NCBI GenBank assembly: GCA_903859715.1
Contig: CAIONS010000068.1
Location: 124,001 to 188,000, forward strand
Reading direction: 5' to 3'
DNA length: 64,000 nt
DNA from: an uncultured Opitutia bacterium
Lineage (GTDB): Bacteria > Verrucomicrobiota > Verrucomicrobiia > Opitutales > Opitutaceae
The position numbers and the translations under genes are program-made. The notes under the pieces were generated by a model. It was not told the origin of the DNA. It worked only from the letters and a program-made list of their open reading frames with translations, and made no database searches. Below are positions 9,901 to 17,738 of the stretch, in pieces (positions within the stretch are counted from its first letter, which is position 1; each line of letters opens with the position of its first letter).

Positions 9901-12900
9901 AAATTATCTCATGCGGTTCAACACCGACGGCACGCTGGATACCAGCTACAATCCCAGTCCCGATGGCGTGGTCAACGCGATGGTCCTGCAGTCGGACGGT
10001 AAAATCGTCATCGGCGGCAATTTTCTCAACGTGCAGCCGAACGGCGCAACGACGCAGACGAGCCGCACGTACATGGCCCGGATCAACACGGATGGTTCGC
10101 TGGACACCACCTTCGACCCCAAGCCGGACGGCTTGGTCAAGGCGCTCGCGATCCAAAGCAACGGCAGCATCCTGGTCGGCGGATCGTTTACCAGCCTCGA
10201 ACCCAACGGCGCCACCAACGTAACCAACGTCAATTACATCGCGCGCGTCAAATCCGACGGCACCTACGACAGCACCCTGAACCTGAACCCCAACAGCACG
10301 ATCTACGCGATCGCGGTTCAAACCGACGGCAGCATCGTGATTGGAGGTTCGTTTTCCACGATCCTCAGTGCCCCGGGGTCCAGCACCGTGCTGACCCGCA
10401 ACCACGTCGCGCGCATCAAGACGGACAACAGCGTGGATGCCACGTTCGATCCCAACACCAGTACCACGGTGCTCTCGCTGGCGATCCAGCCCGCCGACGG
10501 CAAGATCGTGCTCGGCGGTTACTTCACCTTCCTCCAGGCCAACAGTTCGGCCACCATCATCACGCGCAACTATGTTGCCCGGGTGAACACGGATGGCACG
10601 CTGGACACCGGCTTTGATCCCAATGCCAACGGGGCCGTGAACAACGTCGCCGTGCAGGCCGATGGCAAGGTCCTCATCGGCGGACTTTTCACCACCGTGC
10701 AACCTGACGGGGCAACCGTGGCGAGCTCTCGCAACGGTTTGGCCCGGGTGAACAGCGACGGTTCGCTGGATGCTTCCTATGATCCGAACCCGAATGGCGT
10801 GGTCTCCGCCGTGGTGGCCAATCCGGACGGCACGGTCCTCGTCGGTGGAGCATTTACCACCGTGGAGCCGACCGGCTCGATTTTGGTCGGCGGTTCCTTT
10901 GCCACCATCAGCGGTGTAGCGGTCAGCAATCTCGCCCTGCTCAACACGGACGGCACTCCTTCCAGGGCGTTCCAGCCCAATCCCAACGGGGCGGTTTACG
11001 CCCTCGCGATCCGGCCGAACAGCCAGATGGTGGTTGCGGGCACCTTTACCACCATTGCCGGCGTGACCCGCCAAGGCGTGGCACAGCTGAATCTCGACGG
11101 TTCGATCGACACCACGTTCAACTCAAACGCCACGGCCAGCGGCGGTCCAGCCGCCCTGCTCCTGCAGCCTGACGGGAAAGTTCTCGTTGGCGGCACCAGT
11201 GTCGGATTCGGCGGCACGGCGCACGGCACCCTGGAGCGGCTCAATGCCGACGGCTCGCTCGACACATCCTTCAGTCCCTCGGGGTTGAGCGCCGTCAACG
11301 CGCTGGCCCTTCAGTCCGACGGCCGGATCCTGGTGGGCGGCGCCGCTTCCAATGGGCTGGTCCGGCTGAACACCGACGGCACCACGGACGCGACCTTCAA
11401 TCCCGCGGCCAACGGCGCGGTGAATTCCCTCCTCGTGCAGTCCAACGGGCAGATCATCGCCGGCGGCACGTTCACCGGCATCGGTGGCGCCGCGGTCAGC
11501 TATCTTGCCCGCCTCAATGCCAACGGCGCGGCTGACACCACCTTCAACCCCAATCCCAGCGGCTCGATCACCGCGCTCGCCCTGCAGCCCGGCGGCAAGG
11601 TGCTCATGGGCGGTTCCTTCAGCTCTGTGGGCGGCCAGACCCGCTACAACCTCGCGCGCATCGCGGCTTCGACGGCTGCGCTGCAATCGCTGGCCGTGAA
11701 CAATAATTTCACGTCCATCATCTGGACCCGCGGCGGTTCCGGGGCCGCGCTGACCGCCGCAAGTTTTGACCAGTCGTCGGATGGACGGAACTGGACCAGC
11801 CTCGGGGCGGGTACCCGGGTTGGCTCCGCTGACACCTGGCAGCTGACCGGCCAATCCCTGACCACCGGCAGTCCCCTGTTCCTGCGCGCGCGCGGCGTGA
11901 TGGTGAATTCACGCTACAGTTCGTCGGGCGTCACGCAGTCGGTCCGTCTGTTCTATTCCTCGACGGTGCCGGGCATTTTTGGCGCCACGACGGCGACGGG
12001 CACGAGCGGCTCCGCCTTCTACTATGGGGTGGCGACCAACGTCTCGGGCGCAATCTTCAGCGCCAGCGGCCTGCCGGCCGGCCTGAGTATCGATCCGGCA
12101 ACGGGCATCATTTCCGGCACGACCACGCAAACCGGGCTCTTCCCGGTCACCTTGACCGTGACCAATTCGGCGGGCTCGGCCACCGCCACGCTCGTGCTGG
12201 TCATCAATGCGCCGGGTAGCAGCACGCTCAGCGCCGTCTTCGTCAACCTGTCGGCCCGCGCGCAGGTCTCCACGGCGGGTCCGCTGATCGCGGGCTTGGT
12301 CATTGGCGGCACCAGCTCGCAAACCGTGGTGCTGCGCGCCATCGGTCCGGGGTTGGCGGCCTACGGCGTGACGACGGCCATCGCCAATCCCCGTATGCGG
12401 CTGTATAATTCCTCCGGCGTGATCGTGGAACAGAACACGGGCTGGGGCGGCAGCGGCGCTCTCTCCGCGGTCTTCAGCCAGGTCGGCGCCTTTCCGCTGA
12501 CCGCCGGCAGCACGGATGCCGCCATGCTCGTCACGCTCGCTCCCGGATCCTACTCGGTTGTGGTGGACGATGTGAATGGGGCCAGCGGCATCGCCTTGGC
12601 CGAGGTTTACGCCACGACGACTGCTCTGTCCTCACCCTCGCACTTGGTTAATCTCTCCACCCGCGCGTCGGCCACCAGCGGCCAGACAACCCTGATCGGC
12701 GGCTTCGTCGTCAGTGGCACTGCGACCAAACGCGTGCTCATCCGCGGGGTTGGTCCCACGCTGGCGAATTACGGGGTCTCGGCGTACATGCCCGATCCGG
12801 TGTTAAGCCTGTATGATGCCAATGGCGTCCTGCTGGCTCAAAATACCAATTGGAACAATCCGACGACGGTGACCTCGGGTCAACCCGCGGCGAGTGCCGC

Positions 12901-13066
12901 GGCGCTCATTCTGGCGGCCTCGCAGGCCGGGGCCTTTGCCTTCAATTCCGGCAGCGCGGATTCCGCCATCATCGTCAATCTGGCGCCCGGAACCTACTCT
13001 GCCCAGGTCACGAGTTCCAGCAGCACCACGGGCACGGCCCTCGTGGAAATTTACGAGCTGCCTTGA
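6986..13066 (+). CDS. Giant exported delta-60 repeat protein with Ig-like and C-terminal repeat domains
   Basis: 2026 residues. A signal peptide (FVAGLALLALSQAPSMAQ) is followed by about 29 delta-60 units of 45-70 residues. Each has the core DTSFNPNxxGxVxAxxxQ, DGKILVGGxF and a closing ARLNxDGSLD. Units 12 and 13 are separated by a Thr-rich low-complexity insert (residues about 652-713). Near 10861 a unit is cut short and runs straight into VEPTGSILVGGSF, suggesting a lost half-unit. After residue 1600 come a linker domain, a putative Ig (He_PIG-like) domain ending in TGLFPVTLTVTNSAGSATA, and two copies of a domain with VVLRAIGPGLAAYGV and VLIRGVGPTLANYGV. No anchor signal is visible. Probably cell-surface or secreted; molecular function unknown. 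I chose the ATG at 6986 because it sits at the signal peptide. Confidence 0.9.
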   Translation: MFIVSSLRALRGHLGFVAGLALLALSQAPSMAQTNYPSAADGFDPNVNGVVFAVATQTDGKILVAGTFSNIGGLARNNIARVNSDGSVDTGFNPNVNGQVNAVALQSDGRIIIAGYFTTVQANGAAASTVRNHIARLNADGSLDTTFDPNLGGTLAPEVETVVVQSDGKVVAGGTFTTAQPNGAATATVRNRIARFNSDGSLDATFDPNVDRVVLSLAQQADGKLIVGGGFTMFQPNGATTSTSRVSLARLNTDGTLDTSYNPNPDNGVTRVVVQTDGKVIAAGYFLNVQPNGALAQISRTHLARFNADGTVDLGFNPAVSGNVLALTVQANGGLLFGGTFTTVQGYGRTYLARLAADGTLDTTFNPSPNYTVFSIAEQADGGLVLGGNFTQLQPNGAASATTRNHLARVNSDGTLDANFSPDTSGRVLALLIQPDGRALVGGSFTSIAGVTRNYIARLNTDGSLDTSFDPNLNGQVSTIALQPNGQILIGGNFTTVKGVAHSRLARLNADGSLDAAFSPSPDGQVTAIAVQSDGKIIAGGAFVTFLPNGSAIPTTLPHLARINTDGSLDITFTPQPTGNIYALVIQSNGQILVGGNFTGLASGIRGYIARLNTDGTLDPNYNPKANRQVNAILIQSDGKVILGGAFTYLQPTNAPTVLSTTVTVTKPNGTSTVTTTTGTTSIPTNTVPTTTTTTAADGTVTTTVTGATTTSTRAGIARLNTDGTVDTSYNPNPNNVVRSLTLLANGQVLMGGLFTQVAPNGSTVNVERNYFARINTDGTLDTTLDLGIPIGVGTQVITQALQADGKVLIGGAFTTLQPAGTSTPVVRNQLARLNADGSLDTSYAPSAGGPTGAVINSLAVQGDGRILVGGAFSAFGGTSSSNLVRYNTESVPDTSFNPNVDGPVNAVGVRLAGGTLGTQLGGFAWLNADGTLKTAFASGAQISGQVNAIVVQADGKVVLGGTITNLNSTTGNYLMRFNTDGTLDTSYNPSPDGVVNAMVLQSDGKIVIGGNFLNVQPNGATTQTSRTYMARINTDGSLDTTFDPKPDGLVKALAIQSNGSILVGGSFTSLEPNGATNVTNVNYIARVKSDGTYDSTLNLNPNSTIYAIAVQTDGSIVIGGSFSTILSAPGSSTVLTRNHVARIKTDNSVDATFDPNTSTTVLSLAIQPADGKIVLGGYFTFLQANSSATIITRNYVARVNTDGTLDTGFDPNANGAVNNVAVQADGKVLIGGLFTTVQPDGATVASSRNGLARVNSDGSLDASYDPNPNGVVSAVVANPDGTVLVGGAFTTVEPTGSILVGGSFATISGVAVSNLALLNTDGTPSRAFQPNPNGAVYALAIRPNSQMVVAGTFTTIAGVTRQGVAQLNLDGSIDTTFNSNATASGGPAALLLQPDGKVLVGGTSVGFGGTAHGTLERLNADGSLDTSFSPSGLSAVNALALQSDGRILVGGAASNGLVRLNTDGTTDATFNPAANGAVNSLLVQSNGQIIAGGTFTGIGGAAVSYLARLNANGAADTTFNPNPSGSITALALQPGGKVLMGGSFSSVGGQTRYNLARIAASTAALQSLAVNNNFTSIIWTRGGSGAALTAASFDQSSDGRNWTSLGAGTRVGSADTWQLTGQSLTTGSPLFLRARGVMVNSRYSSSGVTQSVRLFYSSTVPGIFGATTATGTSGSAFYYGVATNVSGAIFSASGLPAGLSIDPATGIISGTTTQTGLFPVTLTVTNSAGSATATLVLVINAPGSSTLSAVFVNLSARAQVSTAGPLIAGLVIGGTSSQTVVLRAIGPGLAAYGVTTAIANPRMRLYNSSGVIVEQNTGWGGSGALSAVFSQVGAFPLTAGSTDAAMLVTLAPGSYSVVVDDVNGASGIALAEVYATTTALSSPSHLVNLSTRASATSGQTTLIGGFVVSGTATKRVLIRGVGPTLANYGVSAYMPDPVLSLYDANGVLLAQNTNWNNPTTVTSGQPAASAAALILAASQAGAFAFNSGSADSAIIVNLAPGTYSAQVTSSSSTTGTALVEIYELP

Positions 13067-13086
13067 GCAGGGCGAAAGGACGGCTT

Positions 13087-13153
13087 GTAGCAGCCGACGT
13101 CAGAAGGCTGGTCTGAAATTGACCGGGCCCAGCCTCCTCACGTCGGCTGCTAC
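13087..13153. repeat. Inverted repeat, gtagcagccgacgt family
   Basis: Arms at 13087-13111 and 13129-13153 pair at 23 of 25 positions, with a 17-base spacer. The same arm sequence recurs at 39141-39212 and, partly, at 4033-4180. It lies between convergent genes. Confidence 0.9.
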
Positions 13154-13226
13154 GGAGCTGGCGTGGGTTTTGGCGTTGCCCATGCAGGTACGGGGATGGG
13201 CCTGCCCACCCCGGAAGATCAGATTT

Positions 13227-14741
13227 TCACCACAAATCGCTGCGGAATGGCGCGGCGGGCAGTCCGGCGCCGTTGTACAGGTTGGCAACGGGGGCGTTGC
13301 TCCACGCGTAGCGCACCGCCACGGGTTCCTTTACGCCGGGCGCGGTGACGAGCAGCGTGCTGCGCTCGATCTTGGCGCTGGCGGGAAAGAACCGCCGGTC
13401 GGCCCCGGCCAGCTCGAGGGATTGCACAGGCTGATTGTAGGAAATCAGGCCGGTGGCAGCATGACTGAAATAGACGCGCAGCGCCCGGCCCTCCGATCTG
13501 ACGCGCTCAAATACCGGGCCGGAAAAATCGCCGGCGATCCCGTAGACCTGGGCCTTGGCGATCAGCGCCAGCCGGCGGCCCACTTCCTGTTTGTTGAGCG
13601 GGTGGATGTTCGTCGCTTCACCGATGTCGATGGTGACGGCCATGTCGGTGGCGCGCAGCAGCAGCGCCTGAGTCTGGGCTTCGCGCAGATGCGCCCAGGC
13701 GCGGAAAGTGGGATCGTTGGGCACGCCAAAATTGGCCAGCTGCACGAAATAGAACGGCACGTCCCCTTGGTTCCAGCCCGCCCGCCACGCCCGGATCATG
13801 GCGGGGAAAAGTCCGGCGTACTCCTCCGGATGCGCCCAGTTGGCTTCGCCCTGGTACCAGAGGATGCCGCGCAGCGCGCCGGGTTGGAGCGGCGCAATCA
13901 TGCCGTTGAACAGGCCGCTGGGCGCGTAGGGCGTGCCCGGGCCGATCGGCACGCGCGGCCACGGCACGGGATTTTTCGTGCGGGTTGCCCGCGCGTGCTC
14001 CTCCGCTTTGCTCCAGGCCGCTTGCTCCGCGGGATAACTCGCGAGGCGCGCGGGAAATTCCGCGAGGTCCTTCTGCCAGCGCGCATCGATGGCGGGGAAG
14101 GCCGCGGTCGACCGCAGGGCGGCGGCGTCCATCCAGACCTCGATGGCGGTGCCACCCCAGCTGCTGTTGATGATGCCGACCGGTACGCCGAGTTTGCGCT
14201 GCAGGTCCCGGCCAAAAAAATACCCGACCGCGGTGAACTCACCGACGGTCTGCGGCGTGGCGGCCTGCCAGCCGGAGGTCTTCACGGTCTCGGCCGGCGT
14301 GGCGGCCACGTTGTGCTCGACCGTGAGCTGGCGCAGGAGCGGGTAGTTCGCGGCGGCGATTTCCCCGGCCGCATTCTGCGCCAGGCGGACCGGCCATTCC
14401 ATGTTCGACTGGCCCGAGGCCAGCCAGACCTCGCCGACCACGATATCCTTGAGTGTCACGGTGCTTTTCCCGGCGACGACCAGTTCGGCGGGTTCGGCCG
14501 AGGCGGGTACCGCGGCGAGGGAGACCATCCAGCGCCCGTCCGCCCCGGTCGTGGCGCTGGCCTGCTGACCCTTGAAGGTGACGGTCACGTGTTCGCCTGC
14601 GTCGGCGCGGCCCCAGACCGGCAGGGGCTTGTCGCACTGCAACACGGCGTGATCCTGAAACAACGGTGCCAGTGTGACGTCGGCCCGGCTGACCGCACCG
14701 AGGCTGAATCCGGACAAAAGCAGACGGAGGAGTTTCATCAT
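13227..14741 (-). CDS. Sialate O-acetylesterase (SGNH family)
   Basis: 504 residues with a signal peptide (LLRLLLSGFSLGAVSRA). The N-terminal beta domain is followed by the esterase core; the nucleophile motif is VWLASGQSNMEWPV near residue 100, as in SIAE/SGNH proteins. Other conserved pieces are GIINSSWGGTAIEVWMD, GILWYQGEANW and VTIDIGEATNIHPLNKQEVG, which should hold the catalytic Asp and His. It removes O-acetyl groups from sialic acids or other acetylated glycans, likely in the periplasm. The start is the ATG at 14741 (a second ATG follows at once); the open frame continues far upstream, but that part is antisense-like and overlaps the PhyH gene. It lies 23 bases downstream of the PhyH gene on the same strand. 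Confidence 0.9.
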   Translation of the reverse strand: MMKLLRLLLSGFSLGAVSRADVTLAPLFQDHAVLQCDKPLPVWGRADAGEHVTVTFKGQQASATTGADGRWMVSLAAVPASAEPAELVVAGKSTVTLKDIVVGEVWLASGQSNMEWPVRLAQNAAGEIAAANYPLLRQLTVEHNVAATPAETVKTSGWQAATPQTVGEFTAVGYFFGRDLQRKLGVPVGIINSSWGGTAIEVWMDAAALRSTAAFPAIDARWQKDLAEFPARLASYPAEQAAWSKAEEHARATRTKNPVPWPRVPIGPGTPYAPSGLFNGMIAPLQPGALRGILWYQGEANWAHPEEYAGLFPAMIRAWRAGWNQGDVPFYFVQLANFGVPNDPTFRAWAHLREAQTQALLLRATDMAVTIDIGEATNIHPLNKQEVGRRLALIAKAQVYGIAGDFSGPVFERVRSEGRALRVYFSHAATGLISYNQPVQSLELAGADRRFFPASAKIERSTLLVTAPGVKEPVAVRYAWSNAPVANLYNGAGLPAAPFRSDLW

Positions 14742-14764
14742 GGCGCGGGACAGCGCGATCCCGC

Positions 14765-15580
14765 TCAATGCGCTGCGCCCTGCCAGGTATCGCCACAGAC
14801 GCCGCCGCCCACGGCCGCGGGCACTTCGGTGTCGGTCGCGTCGGCGAAACGGACGAGCGGCAGATAGAACTTGGAAATTTTCTCCAGCGAGCCGGCCGCA
14901 TAATGGCCGATGAACGAACGGCGGAAACGCGTGGGGTGGCGGTTCGGGCCTGAGCCATGGATCAGGTTCCCGTGGAAGAACAGCGTGTCGCCCGGCGACA
15001 TCTTCACCGGCACCACTTTCATGCCCTTCGGCACGGGTACGTGGTTGGGATTGAAATATTCCCTGGTGTCGGCGTCCTGCTGGTTGCACACGAGGTTGCC
15101 GCGGTGTGAACCCGGCACGACGAGCATGCAGCCATTCTGTTCGTCGCAGATATCCATCGCGGTCCACGCGCCGATGCAGGTGCCGGGCTGGACGAGAAGA
15201 TAGAGATTGTCCTGGTGCAGGGCTTGGCCGCGCGCGCCGGGTGGTTTGAAGTAATACATGGTCTGTGCGGCGACCGGCTCGACGCCGTCGAGCAGCGCCG
15301 TGAGCGTCTCCCGCACCCCTGGATGGAGGAGATAGCGACGGGCGGTCGCGTTGAACCGGTGCGGATGCACGACGCGCGGCCACTGGGCCAGCGGATCCTT
15401 CGGGTCCGTGATCCCGTCGGTGTGCAGGCGCTCGGATTCGCCGGTATCATGGATGCTTTGGAACGTCGCGGTGATCTCGGCGACTTCATCCGGCGAGAAC
15501 AGGCCGCGCGCCACGGCATAACCGTCGCGGTCAAAACTGGCCTTGAGGGTGGCGAGATCGGAGGAGGCTACAGGGGTCAT
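14765..15580 (-). CDS. Phytanoyl-CoA dioxygenase (PhyH) family protein
   Basis: 271 residues of a double-stranded beta-helix Fe(II)/2-oxoglutarate oxygenase. The iron-binding HxD is in ALHQDNLYLL. The distal His is probably in LIHGSGPNRHPTRFRRS, with the Arg for 2-oxoglutarate in the same segment. Substrates of bacterial family members vary widely. The gene is upstream of the sialate esterase with a short gap, so they may share a transcript and act on the same natural substrate. The ATG at 15580 is preferred over one six codons upstream. Confidence 0.85.
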   Translation of the reverse strand: MTPVASSDLATLKASFDRDGYAVARGLFSPDEVAEITATFQSIHDTGESERLHTDGITDPKDPLAQWPRVVHPHRFNATARRYLLHPGVRETLTALLDGVEPVAAQTMYYFKPPGARGQALHQDNLYLLVQPGTCIGAWTAMDICDEQNGCMLVVPGSHRGNLVCNQQDADTREYFNPNHVPVPKGMKVVPVKMSPGDTLFFHGNLIHGSGPNRHPTRFRRSFIGHYAAGSLEKISKFYLPLVRFADATDTEVPAAVGGGVCGDTWQGAAH

Positions 15581-15623
15581 GGCGAAAAAGCGTGGCAAGA
15601 TTATCGGCGGGCAGGCGAGCGAA

Positions 15624-17138
15624 TCATTCGGCCGGCGCGGGTATTTCGGGCGGGGCCTTCGATGAATCTACCTGATGCAGGAAGGCGTGCAAGTCGGCCG
15701 CGAATTTTGGGCCGAAGCCCTTGGCTTCGGCGAGCTGCCCGACCGTGGCCGCACGAAGTTTGTCCATGGAGCCGAAGTGCGCGAGCAGTGCGGCACGGCG
15801 CACCGGACCGAGGCCGGGGAAATCATCGAGCACGCTCTCGCGGATTTTGCGCGAGCGCAGGTCGGCGTTGTACGTGTTGGCGAAGCGGTGCGCCTCGTCG
15901 CGCAGGCGCTGCAGCAGGTTCAGCGCGGGATGGCTCAGCGGCAGGTTCAGCGGCTTGCGCTCGTCGGGGAAGATCACCGTCTCATGCTTCTTCGCGAGGC
16001 CGATGATCGGTGGCGGCATCACGTCGAGCCCGATGAAGGCCTTCAGCGCCGCGCCGATCTGCCCGCGCCCGCCGTCGATCACGACCAGGTCGGGAAACGG
16101 CTTTTGCTCCGCTGCCAGCCGGCGGTAGCGGCGGCCGACGACTTCCTCCATCGCCTTGAAATCGTCATTGCCGATGAAGCTCTTGATCTGAAAGCGGCGG
16201 TAGTGGTCCTTGTCCGGCCGGCCGTCGGCGAAATGCACCATCGAAGCGACGACGAACGTGCCCGAGATATGCGAGATATCGAAGCACTCCATCGTGCGCG
16301 GCGGTCCGGCCAGCCCGAGCGCTTCCCCGAGCTCGCGCAGCGCGTCAACATCGCCGGTCGGCCGGGTGGGGTCGAGCCGCTCGAAGGTCCGGGTCTTGGC
16401 GAGGGTCTGCTCGAGCGCGAACACGACGTCGCGCAACTCCGCCGCCTTCTCGAACGCCTGCTTCTCCGCGGCGGCAGTCATCTCGGCGCGCAGCGTGGCC
16501 AGCCACTCGCGGGACTTGCCCTCCAGAAATCCGCAGGCCTCGTCCACGCGCCGGCGATAGTCGGCCGCGGACACAATCGTGCCGGCGCCGTAGAGTTCCT
16601 GCCGCACATCGTCGTAGAGCCGCCAGTTGCCATCGGGGAGCTGCTGGGGCGTACCGTCGCCGAGCAGGATGCCGTACTGCCGGCGCATCTGCGCGAGGGT
16701 CTTGCGGAGGAGCCCGCTGTGCGCGAACGGCCCGAAGTAACGCGAGCGGTCATCCTTCTTGATGCGCGTGAGCCGGAAGCGCGGCATCGTCTCGTTGGGA
16801 TCCACGCGCACGAGGAGGAAGCGCTTGTCGTCGGTGAAGTCGGTATTGTAACGCGGCCGCCACTGCTTGATGAGCTTGCCCTCGAGCAGCAGTGCCTCGG
16901 GCTCGGATTTCACCTCGATGGTGTCGAGGTCGGTGATCATCTCGATCAGCGCGCGGATCTTGGGCTGCGACAGCGTGCGGGGCCGCCCGCGCTGGAAATA
17001 GGACGACACGCGCTTCTTCAGGCTCTTGGCCTTGCCGACATAGATGATCCGGCCGAGCCGGTCCTTCATCAGGTACACACCCGGCTTGTCCGGCAGCCGG
17101 CGGACCTTTTCCTTCAACGTGACGACCGGGTCGCTCAT
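15624..17138 (-). CDS. uvrC: Excinuclease ABC subunit C, short form without Fe-S cysteines
   Basis: 504 residues, about 100 fewer than the usual UvrC. The order is: GIY-YIG nuclease (GVYLMKDRLGRIIYVGKAK, catalytic Glu in LLLEGKLIK); UVR motif at about 213-250 (EKQAFEKAAELRDVVFALEQ); RNase H-like nuclease with MECFDISHISG, VVIDGGRGQ and RDEAHRF supplying the D-D-H triad; then a helix-hairpin-helix tail (DFPGLGPVRRAALLAHFGS). The region between residues 145 and 200, where other UvrC proteins have a four-Cys cluster, contains no Cys. The linker after the UVR motif is short. It makes both incisions in nucleotide excision repair. The ATG at 17138 lies one base after the stop of the upstream kinase gene, suggesting translational coupling. 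Confidence 0.95.
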   Translation of the reverse strand: MSDPVVTLKEKVRRLPDKPGVYLMKDRLGRIIYVGKAKSLKKRVSSYFQRGRPRTLSQPKIRALIEMITDLDTIEVKSEPEALLLEGKLIKQWRPRYNTDFTDDKRFLLVRVDPNETMPRFRLTRIKKDDRSRYFGPFAHSGLLRKTLAQMRRQYGILLGDGTPQQLPDGNWRLYDDVRQELYGAGTIVSAADYRRRVDEACGFLEGKSREWLATLRAEMTAAAEKQAFEKAAELRDVVFALEQTLAKTRTFERLDPTRPTGDVDALRELGEALGLAGPPRTMECFDISHISGTFVVASMVHFADGRPDKDHYRRFQIKSFIGNDDFKAMEEVVGRRYRRLAAEQKPFPDLVVIDGGRGQIGAALKAFIGLDVMPPPIIGLAKKHETVIFPDERKPLNLPLSHPALNLLQRLRDEAHRFANTYNADLRSRKIRESVLDDFPGLGPVRRAALLAHFGSMDKLRAATVGQLAEAKGFGPKFAADLHAFLHQVDSSKAPPEIPAPAE

Positions 17139-17139
17139 G

Positions 17140-17652
17140 TCAGGCGGCGCGAGTCCGGATGAACGCGAGGATGCGGTCCGCGCATTCCTCAGGGGTGGCG
17201 AGCGATGTGTCGACCTCAAGGTCGTAGGTCTGGTTGCGGTGCACGTGGGCAAACTGCGCCGCCGCCATGCCGGGGTTCCGATCCGGCCGGGCCCGCTCGC
17301 GGGTCTCGATCACCGCGAGCGGACAGCGCACACCGATGAAATGCACGCGGCGACCGGCCAGTGCGGCGCGCGTGGCGTCGTTCCATGCGGGTAGAAGGAT
17401 CAGGTGATCGACGACCACGCCGAAAGGACCGGCGGCGAACATGGCCAGCGCTCGGTGGAAGTTATTCACACCCGCGGCATGGCAGGCCTTGCGCTCGGCC
17501 GGGTCGGTGACCGCCTCCCACAGGAACATATCCGTGAAGGTGTCGAGCGACGCATGGAGCAGCGGGATGCCGGCACGCCGCTGCAAAGCCCGGGCAATGC
17601 TGGACTTGCCCGCGCTGGAGGTGCCGTTGAGAAGAATGATGTCGGGGAGCAT
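17140..17652 (-). CDS. Small P-loop kinase, chloramphenicol phosphotransferase-like
   Basis: 170 residues. The Walker A motif is LNGTSSAGKSS near the N terminus, followed by LDTFTDMFLW and VVDHLILLPAWNDA, and a lid-like segment ETRERARPDRNPGMAAAQF. This layout matches the CPT-like family of P-loop phosphotransferases. Drug resistance should not be assumed; most chromosomal members have unknown substrates. I chose the ATG at 17652 because the kinase fold starts there; the frame extends to 17748 with no homology and would overlap cinA. It is directly upstream of uvrC. Confidence 0.7.
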   Translation of the reverse strand: MLPDIILLNGTSSAGKSSIARALQRRAGIPLLHASLDTFTDMFLWEAVTDPAERKACHAAGVNNFHRALAMFAAGPFGVVVDHLILLPAWNDATRAALAGRRVHFIGVRCPLAVIETRERARPDRNPGMAAAQFAHVHRNQTYDLEVDTSLATPEECADRILAFIRTRAA

Positions 17653-17738
17653 TGGAGTCGTGACAGCGGCGCCCGGGCGCATTTGGCTCAGCCGCTGGCA
17701 TTTTGCCAGAATTTGCCTAACCTCCCCGGCTCGCAAGT

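Noticed and set aside
9512..11074. 520-residue minus-strand frame inside the delta-60 gene
   Set aside because: A shadow of the repeat protein; its apparent repeats just mirror the DNA repeats.
7000..11700. Possible CRISPR or tandem DNA array
   Set aside because: The periodic DNA is the coding repeat of the delta-60 protein: units vary in length and sequence and there are no exact repeats with unique spacers.
14742..15383. N-terminal extension of the sialate esterase frame
   Set aside because: It overlaps the PhyH gene on the same strand in another frame and has no homology; a signal peptide starts at 14741.
17140..17652. Chloramphenicol resistance gene
   Set aside because: Only the P-loop kinase fold supports it; chromosomal CPT-like proteins rarely have a proven drug substrate.
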